Shown: positions 5,807-10,245 of the stretch, in pieces
Numbering within the stretch: the first letter of the stretch is position 1
Layout: each line of letters opens with the position of its first letter
DNA from: JBBSTY01 sp038235385
GTDB lineage: Bacteria > Actinomycetota > Acidimicrobiia > Acidimicrobiales > Acidimicrobilacustridaceae
Assembly: GCA_038235385.1 (NCBI GenBank)
Contig: JBBSTY010000142.1
Span: 1-10,245 of the forward strand
Direction: 5' to 3'
DNA length: 10,245 nt
The notes under the pieces: model-generated
Seen by the model: the letters and a program-made list of their open reading frames with translations, nothing else
Database searches by the model: none
Told to the model about the DNA's origin: nothing
Program-made: the position numbers and the translations under genes

Positions 5807-6460
5807 TCAGCGTGCCGCGAGCCAGTCGGGGCGGACGAGGTCCTCCGGCGTGTCGACGTCCCAGCCCAACCGGTCCTCACGCTCGACCCGCAGGGTCAGA
5901 CCGAGTCGGAGCGCCTCGGCCTGGTGGCGCGAGAACGAGCCGGGTCCGTAGGCGAACACGAACCCGGACCGGGTGGGGACCGACGCGACGTTGGTGCCGT
6001 CGTCTCGACGATCGGGCACGAGGGTGACGCCGTCGAACTCGGCCACCCAGGTGAGGTCGAGGGCATGGGGGAGGTCGGCATGGGCGATGATCACCCGGGC
6101 GTACCCGAGACGGCCGAGCTCCTCGACGCCGTCCGCGACTGCCGCGTCGAGCCCGCGTCCGGGGCGCCAGATGACCTCGGCCCCGTGTGCGGTGGCCCAC
6201 GCCGAGACGTCGTCGTCGTCGCACACGACCGCCACGGGAAGTCCCTGGGCCGCGCGCACGACGTTGGTGGCCATGTCGCGGGCCAGCGCGGCGCGATCGT
6301 GCGGATCGAGTGCGGGGGCCAAGCGGCGCTTCGCGTGGCGGAACGCCTTCACCGGCAACAGCACGGCCACACCGGAGCGGTCGGTGGCGCGTGCCCGCAC
6401 CGGGGTCGGGGCGGAGGTCGGACCAGATGGGGAGCCCACGGGCTTCCACGATGGCGGCAC
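5807..6460 (-). CDS. cofC: Phospholactate/phosphoenolpyruvate guanylyltransferase (CofC/FbiD), coenzyme F420 biosynthesis
   Basis: Activates 2-phospho-L-lactate or, in actinobacteria such as M. tuberculosis (FbiD), phosphoenolpyruvate with GTP, providing the side-chain precursor for F420. The 217-aa protein has the CofC layout: AVLLPVKAFRHAKRRLAP (32-49) with the nucleotide-binding Lys/Arg residues, VIIAHADLP (123-131) with the metal-binding Asp, VPDRRDDGTNVASV (148-161; family form PDRxGxGTN), FAYGPGSFSRH (169-179) and WDVDTPEDL (200-208). Start choice: GTG at 6460 lies exactly 6 nt after a TAGACT -10-like box, fitting a leaderless mRNA. It gives an unusual Pro/Ser-rich lead of about 30 residues; an internal GTG (6400) would give a more typical length. 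The PIG-L gene follows after 4 bp. The divergent cofC-gpsA arrangement matches fbiD (Rv2983) and gpsA2 (Rv2982c) in M. tuberculosis. The acceptor, phospholactate or PEP, cannot be told here. Confidence 0.9.
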   Translation of the reverse strand: MPPSWKPVGSPSGPTSAPTPVRARATDRSGVAVLLPVKAFRHAKRRLAPALDPHDRAALARDMATNVVRAAQGLPVAVVCDDDDVSAWATAHGAEVIWRPGRGLDAAVADGVEELGRLGYARVIIAHADLPHALDLTWVAEFDGVTLVPDRRDDGTNVASVPTRSGFVFAYGPGSFSRHQAEALRLGLTLRVEREDRLGWDVDTPEDLVRPDWLAAR

Positions 6461-6466
6461 GCGGGG

Positions 6467-6472
6467 AGTCTA
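6467..6472 (-). promoter_or_regulatory. -10-like box for leaderless cofC
   Basis: On the minus strand TAGACT (6472-6467) matches TANNNT and is followed by six bases (CCCCGC) and the GTG start at 6460. This places a predicted transcription start at or within a base of the start codon. There is no purine-rich ribosome site before the GTG, which fits. No convincing -35 is visible, as is common for this promoter class. Confidence 0.5.
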
Positions 6473-6534
6473 GGAGGGCGGCGGCGAAACCCCGCCGAGT
6501 CCGGATCGCCGCGGCGGTTGCAGGATGGGTGGCC

Positions 6535-6540
6535 TACGTT
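6535..6540 (+). promoter_or_regulatory. -10-like box for leaderless gpsA
   Basis: TACGTT matches TANNNT and is followed by six bases (GGCCCG) and the gpsA ATG at 6547, predicting transcription from the A of the start codon. No Shine-Dalgarno sequence occupies the usual place. TTGCAG at 6518-6523 is too close to be a -35. The mirror-image arrangement for cofC on the other strand raises confidence in both. Confidence 0.55.
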
Positions 6541-6546
6541 GGCCCG

Positions 6547-7563
6547 ATGAGGATCTGCGTCGCCGTGATCGGAGCCGGTTCGTGGGGGACCACCCTCGCC
6601 CACCTCGCTGCCCGCAACAGCGAGACCGTCCTGTGGGCGCGCGATCCGGCGCTGGCCGCGGAGATCCAGGTCCAGCACACGAACAGCCGGTACCTGGCGG
6701 GCTACGAGCTGCACCCCGACCTGCAGTCGTCGAGCGACCTCGAGGGGGTGGTGTGCCGGGCCGACGTCGTGGTGATGGGCGTCCCGTCGCACGTCTTCCG
6801 CGGCACGCTCGAGCTCGTCGCCGAGCACGTCCGCGCGTGGGTGCCGATCGTCAGCCTCACCAAGGGGCTCGAGCAGGGCACCCGCAAGCGCATGACCCAG
6901 GTGATCCAGGACGTCCTGCCCGGGCACCCCTACGGGCTGCTCACCGGACCCAACCTGGCCAAGGAGATCTGCGCGGGCGACGCGGCGGCGTCGGTGATCG
7001 CCATGTCCGACGCCAACGTCGCCGGCGAGCTCCAGAACGTCTTCGGCACCAACCTGTTCCGGGTGTACCAGAACGACGACGTGATCGGTTGCGAGCTCGC
7101 CGGCGCGCTCAAGAACGTCATGGCCATCGCCGCGGGTATGGCTGATGGGCTGGGAACGGGTGACAACACCCGTTCGGCGGTGATCACCCGGGGCCTGTCC
7201 GAGCTCAGCCGGCTGGGTGTCGCCATGGGCGGTGACCTCCGGACGTTCGCCGGACTGGCGGGCATGGGTGACCTCGTCGCCACGTGCATCAGCCCCCAGA
7301 GCCGGAACCGTCACGTCGGCGAGGAGCTCGGCAGGGGACGCACGATCGACGAGATCATCGAGGAGATGCACATGGTGGCGGAGGGGGTCAAGACCGCGCG
7401 GGTCGTGATGGAGCTCGCCGACGAGCACGGCATCGAGATGCCGATCGCGGAGCAGGTCTACGCGGTGTGCCACGAGGGCCGGTCGGCGGCCGAGGCGTAT
7501 CGGGGCCTGCTGCGTCGTGAGTCTCGACACGAACTGCACGGCCTCGATGACGCCCGCCCCTGA
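6547..7563 (+). CDS. gpsA: NAD(P)-dependent glycerol-3-phosphate dehydrogenase
   Basis: Cytoplasmic enzyme that reduces dihydroxyacetone phosphate to sn-glycerol 3-phosphate, the backbone precursor of membrane phospholipids. At 338 aa it has the normal family length. The N-terminal Rossmann domain carries VAVIGAGSWGTTLA (5-18). Further signatures are VVVMGVPSH (74-82), SLTKGLE (103-109), LLTGPNLAKE (131-140), GCELAGALKN (181-190) with the catalytic Lys189, GTGDNTRSAVITRG (203-216), FAGLAGMGDLVATC (244-257) and SRNRHVG (262-268). ATG at 6547 begins right at the conserved MRICVAVIGAG and is probably leaderless. The C-terminus is complete at TGA 7561-7563. It is divergent from cofC, as in mycobacteria. 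The next gene starts 60 bp later with its own possible promoter. Confidence 0.97.
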   Translation: MRICVAVIGAGSWGTTLAHLAARNSETVLWARDPALAAEIQVQHTNSRYLAGYELHPDLQSSSDLEGVVCRADVVVMGVPSHVFRGTLELVAEHVRAWVPIVSLTKGLEQGTRKRMTQVIQDVLPGHPYGLLTGPNLAKEICAGDAAASVIAMSDANVAGELQNVFGTNLFRVYQNDDVIGCELAGALKNVMAIAAGMADGLGTGDNTRSAVITRGLSELSRLGVAMGGDLRTFAGLAGMGDLVATCISPQSRNRHVGEELGRGRTIDEIIEEMHMVAEGVKTARVVMELADEHGIEMPIAEQVYAVCHEGRSAAEAYRGLLRRESRHELHGLDDARP

Positions 7564-7610
7564 CCGGTCGACGCCCCGGCGCGGGTTCGACGGCGCCCCG
7601 CTCCGCGTGT

Positions 7611-7616
7611 CAGGTT
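7611..7616 (+). promoter_or_regulatory. Possible -10-like box for the 802-aa protein gene
   Basis: CAGGTT keeps the A2 and T6 of TANNNT and ends 7 bp before the ATG at 7624, the same geometry as at gpsA and cofC. There is no clear ribosome site. The first base deviates from consensus, so this is weaker than the other two, and read-through from gpsA is equally possible. Confidence 0.3.
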
Positions 7617-7623
7617 CCTGGTC

Positions 7624-10032
7624 ATGAGCGCCTCGGATCCGTCGTGGGTGTGGCCCTTCTGGCTCGAACGCCAGCTCGATCCGTCGAGCACCGACTTCGT
7701 CCCCGGTACCGCCGGCGACGAGTTGGTGAACCTCACCCACCGCAACACCACGATCATCGGCAACCTGGCGACCGACGAGCGTGCCGCGGTCGACCCACGG
7801 GGCCTGCTCACGCCTGACGGGGCGGGATGGTCGCTCGACTGGTGGATCGGAGCCGAGGACCGGTGGCACGTGCCCTCGCGCGCCGGCGCGGTGCGTCAGC
7901 GCCTGGTCGATCGTGCCCCGGTGGTCGAGACCGCCATGCGGGTGCCCGGCGGCGACGCCGTCGCCCGCACGTACGCCATGGTCAGCACATCCACCGGTCC
8001 CTGCGCGGTCATGGAGATCCGCAACGCCACCGCGGTGCCGTTCGCGCTCGTGATCGCCGTGCGACCCTTCGGGCCGTTCGGCCATCTCCCGATCCACGAG
8101 ATCGGCTTCGAGGGGTCGACCGTCACCATCGACGGCACGCCGTCGGTCCTCTTCGCCCGGCCTCCGGGGCGGGCCGCCCTCTCGAACCAGGAGGGTGGCG
8201 ACAGCGCCACGCACATCTTCGACGGCCGGGCTCCGGTCGTGTCGGCGGATCCGATCTCGGTGCGCTGCGACGCCGGGTGGGCCACGGCGTCGTTCGTGTT
8301 CCCGCTGCCCCACACCGCCGTGGCGCAGGTGGTCGTTCCGCTCCGGCCGCCGGTGGCGGCCGCCGGGCGGCGTGCACGGGATCGGCCCGTCCAGGTCGCG
8401 TTTCCGGACGCGGTCCCCGCCGCCGAGCAGGTCGCGGCCGGGTGGGCCGTGCAGAGCCGACGGTCGACGTCGGTGTCGTTGCCCGACGAACGTCTGATGG
8501 GCGCCCTCGACGCCGCCATCCGTCACCTGCTGCTCATCCCCGGTTCGTCGGCTCTGGTCGACGTACCCGGCGAACCGCTCGGGCGCGACGACACGTCGGT
8601 GGTGCTCGAGGCGCTCGGCATCTTCGGGTTCACCGACGAGGTGGCGTCCGTCCTGCGCACCTCCATGGACGATCAGCCTCTCGACGGATCGCTGGCGGGC
8701 GAGACCGATCGCATGGACGCCAACGCGGCGGTGATCGGCGCGATCGCAGCGCACTGGTCGCTCACCCACGACACCACGATCGTCGAGGACCTGATCGGTC
8801 CGATCGCCAAGGCTGCCCACTGGATCAACAAGCGGCGGTCCGGGCGCCGGACCCGGCGCGACACCGGGAGCGGGGGATTGCTCCCCGAGGGCGCGGCGCC
8901 CGCCTGTGCCGGTCCCCCCGGCGTGTACTTCCGCGACGCAGCCAGGTCGGCACGTGCGCTCGCGGATCTCGCGCCTGCGCTCGAGGCTGCCGGTCAGCCC
9001 GAGGTGGCGGCCGACGTCAGGCGGTTCGCGTCGTCGCTCGTGGAGGCGATGGATGTGGCGATCGCCGCCGCGGTGGCCGACACCGGCGGACCCGTTCCGC
9101 CCACGCCGTCGCGCCGGCTCGACGCCGGCACGGTGGCCAACCTGTCCCTGGTCGCGCCGCTCGGCGTCCACCGGCCGTCCGATCCGGCGATCGCAGCGAC
9201 GATCGAGCTCGTGCGCAGCCACCTCACGTGCGGACCGGCGGTGGTCCAAGGGGTCCACCACGTGGGCCTCAGCCCCGACCTCACGATGCAGCTCGCATCG
9301 GCCGAGCTCGAGGCCGGCGACCCGGCGTTGTTCGAGCGCCTGAGCTGGATGACCGAGGTGGGTGGCGACACGGTGACCTGGCCCGGGGCCGTCCATCCGG
9401 TCTCTCGAGGTGGCTCCTGGGGCCGTCCCGACGATCCCGTCGCCCTCGCCCGGTTCGTCACCGTCGTCCGCCGCCTCGCCATCCGCGAGGTCGAGGACAC
9501 GGCCGGATCGGTCACCGGGCTGGCGATGTGCACCGTGGTGCCCCCGCGCTGGTTGGGCCAACCGATCGATGTGCGGGACGCGCCCACGAAGCTGGGGCGG
9601 TTCTCGTACTCGGTGCGGTGGCACGGCGATCGGCCGGCGCTGCTCTGGGAGCTCGACCCGCACCCCGACGTGGATGCCGCCACCTTCACCGCGCCCGGAC
9701 TCGACCCGGCGTGGTCGGCCACCTCGTTCTCCGGCGAGGCCCTCCTCGCCACGGTCCCGGTCCCCGAGGAGCTCCACGACCACGACCACGACCACGACCA
9801 CGAGACCGATGCGGTCGCCGAGCCAGCGGTTGCTCGGGGATCGGGCGCGTCGACCCCTTCGACCGAGCCCTCCTTCCTCGCCGTGGCGGGCATGAGCGAG
9901 GTGTCGGTCGACCTCGCGGGGACGCTCCGGGCACGCGCCACCGCACCCGCCACCGGAACCGACACCGCCACCGACTCTGCGCCCGACGCCGACCCGACGG
10001 GTGGCGGCGCACTGGGGGGTTCGTTCACGTGA
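7624..10032 (+). CDS. Glycoside-hydrolase-like alpha/alpha-toroid protein with His-Asp repeat (function unassigned)
   Basis: An 802-aa soluble protein without signal peptide or membrane helix. Residues 1-250 look beta-rich, with GDELVNLTHRNTTIIGN (30-46) and GWSLDWWIGAEDRWHVP (68-84), as in the N-terminal beta-sandwich of GH15/GH63/glycogen-debranching-type enzymes. From about 285 the sequence is helical: a LMGALDAAIRHLLL helix, then ETDRMDANAAVIGAIAAHW and HDTTIVEDLIGPIAKAAHWI, which match from memory the helix pattern of six-hairpin glycosidases. GLLPEGAAPACAGPPGVYF occupies the place of a conserved segment in that fold, but its aromatic/acidic residues look eroded. Residues 718-726 are HDHDHDHDH, followed by an Ala/Thr/Pro/Asp-rich disordered tail to the end. 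The stop overlaps the next gene's GTG as GTGA, so the two are probably co-translated. I cannot assign a substrate or confirm catalysis. Confidence 0.75.
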   Translation: MSASDPSWVWPFWLERQLDPSSTDFVPGTAGDELVNLTHRNTTIIGNLATDERAAVDPRGLLTPDGAGWSLDWWIGAEDRWHVPSRAGAVRQRLVDRAPVVETAMRVPGGDAVARTYAMVSTSTGPCAVMEIRNATAVPFALVIAVRPFGPFGHLPIHEIGFEGSTVTIDGTPSVLFARPPGRAALSNQEGGDSATHIFDGRAPVVSADPISVRCDAGWATASFVFPLPHTAVAQVVVPLRPPVAAAGRRARDRPVQVAFPDAVPAAEQVAAGWAVQSRRSTSVSLPDERLMGALDAAIRHLLLIPGSSALVDVPGEPLGRDDTSVVLEALGIFGFTDEVASVLRTSMDDQPLDGSLAGETDRMDANAAVIGAIAAHWSLTHDTTIVEDLIGPIAKAAHWINKRRSGRRTRRDTGSGGLLPEGAAPACAGPPGVYFRDAARSARALADLAPALEAAGQPEVAADVRRFASSLVEAMDVAIAAAVADTGGPVPPTPSRRLDAGTVANLSLVAPLGVHRPSDPAIAATIELVRSHLTCGPAVVQGVHHVGLSPDLTMQLASAELEAGDPALFERLSWMTEVGGDTVTWPGAVHPVSRGGSWGRPDDPVALARFVTVVRRLAIREVEDTAGSVTGLAMCTVVPPRWLGQPIDVRDAPTKLGRFSYSVRWHGDRPALLWELDPHPDVDAATFTAPGLDPAWSATSFSGEALLATVPVPEELHDHDHDHDHETDAVAEPAVARGSGASTPSTEPSFLAVAGMSEVSVDLAGTLRARATAPATGTDTATDSAPDADPTGGGALGGSFT
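9775..9801 (+). repeat. CACGAC hexamer repeat encoding HDHDHDHDH
   Basis: Four perfect in-frame copies of CACGAC plus a final CAC encode alternating His and Asp at residues 718-726 of the 802-aa protein, right after the folded part and before the disordered tail. The identical codon pair in each copy suggests recent slippage-driven expansion. His-rich stretches often bind Zn, Ni or Co. Here the role is unknown, and it could be a neutral repeat in a linker. Confidence 0.8.
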
Positions 10033-10245
10033 GCGACTTCGGCGGCACCTTCGATCCGATGGCCGATGCCATCGCCGGAACCGGCCCCGGTGCCGGGACC
10101 GACCTGCGCACGTTCCTGATCGAGAGCGGTGTCGCGCCCGACGAGATCGATCGGACAGAGGCCGATGGCGCGCTCGAGCTGCTCGCGCTCGAGGTGATCG
10201 CCCACGCCGATCCGGCGCAGTCCGAGATCGACGAGGTGGCCGCCC
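10029..10245 (+). CDS. N-terminal part of an unidentified protein, possibly a class III adenylate cyclase (3' end outside the window)
   Basis: GTG at 10029-10031 overlaps the preceding stop as GTGA and opens a frame that continues past the window edge, giving 72 residues. The first 23 are Gly/Ala/Asp-rich (SDFGGTFDPMADAIAGTGPG). Then come two predicted helices, TDLRTFLIESGVAPDEI and GALELLALEVIAH, followed by SEIDEVAA. From memory, this order of helix, GV-x-P-x-E-I, a Leu-rich helix and then an EVA segment resembles the N-terminal regulatory domain of actinobacterial adenylate cyclases such as the pH-sensing part of Rv1264. No catalytic sequence is within the window, so the product name is a guess; the reading frame itself is well supported. 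Confidence 0.7.
   Translation, partial: MSDFGGTFDPMADAIAGTGPGAGTDLRTFLIESGVAPDEIDRTEADGALELLALEVIAHADPAQSEIDEVAA

Noticed and set aside
6349..9801. A 1150-codon open frame on the minus strand
   Set aside because: It lies antisense to gpsA and the 802-aa gene and is rich in Arg, His, Gly and Asp, as GC-rich antisense frames are. It has no domain, and gpsA underneath is unmistakable.

Overview
This window is GC-rich (roughly 70% by eye), tightly packed bacterial chromosome with strong G/C preference at third codon positions. The gene content suggests a high-GC actinobacterium: a cofC/fbiD-type F420 gene divergent from gpsA, an ECF sigma factor, an LCP (LytR-CpsA-Psr) cell-wall ligase, and apparent leaderless starts behind TANNNT boxes. 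The style fits Acidimicrobiia, but that placement is inference from remembered resemblance. I see no mobile element, CRISPR array, rRNA or tRNA.

Layout. At 1-91 is the C-terminal tail of a plus-strand gene. 92-331 holds no intact gene but shows coding-like stretches in shifting frames, ending in a strong hairpin (324-350) that also serves the minus-strand genes converging on it. On the minus strand, read right to left, come an ECF sigma factor (3439-3975), an LCP-family membrane protein (2210-3442), lysyl-tRNA synthetase (584-2085) and a 78-aa conserved-looking hypothetical (351-587). The sigma and LCP genes overlap by ATGA, and lysS and the small gene overlap by GTGA. lysS has an apparent one-base deletion at 738-741 that removes motif 3 from the frame; restoring the base gives a full 500-aa class II LysRS.

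From 4192 to 4926 a plus-strand FkbM-family methyltransferase is divergent from the sigma factor. It converges on a minus-strand pair, cofC/fbiD (5807-6460) followed 4 bp later by a PIG-L/LmbE-type deacetylase (4954-5802). cofC is divergent from gpsA (6547-7563). Both genes have a TANNNT -10-like hexamer exactly 6 nt before the start codon, so both mRNAs are probably leaderless. The last part is a plus-strand pair: an 802-aa protein with a glycoside-hydrolase-like alpha/alpha-toroid layout, a His-Asp repeat and a disordered tail (7624-10032), overlapping by GTGA a gene that runs off the window (10029 onward). The latter start resembles the regulatory N-terminus of actinobacterial class III adenylate cyclases, at low confidence.

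How they work together: the sigma/LCP pair looks like an envelope-stress module in which the LCP protein's cytoplasmic tail could be the sigma factor's partner. cofC links to coenzyme F420, gpsA to phospholipid precursors and lysS to translation. The most interesting items are the frameshifted and divergent LysRS, the coupled sigma/LCP pair, the back-to-back leaderless promoters, and the unassigned 802-aa toroid protein coupled to a possible cyclase.
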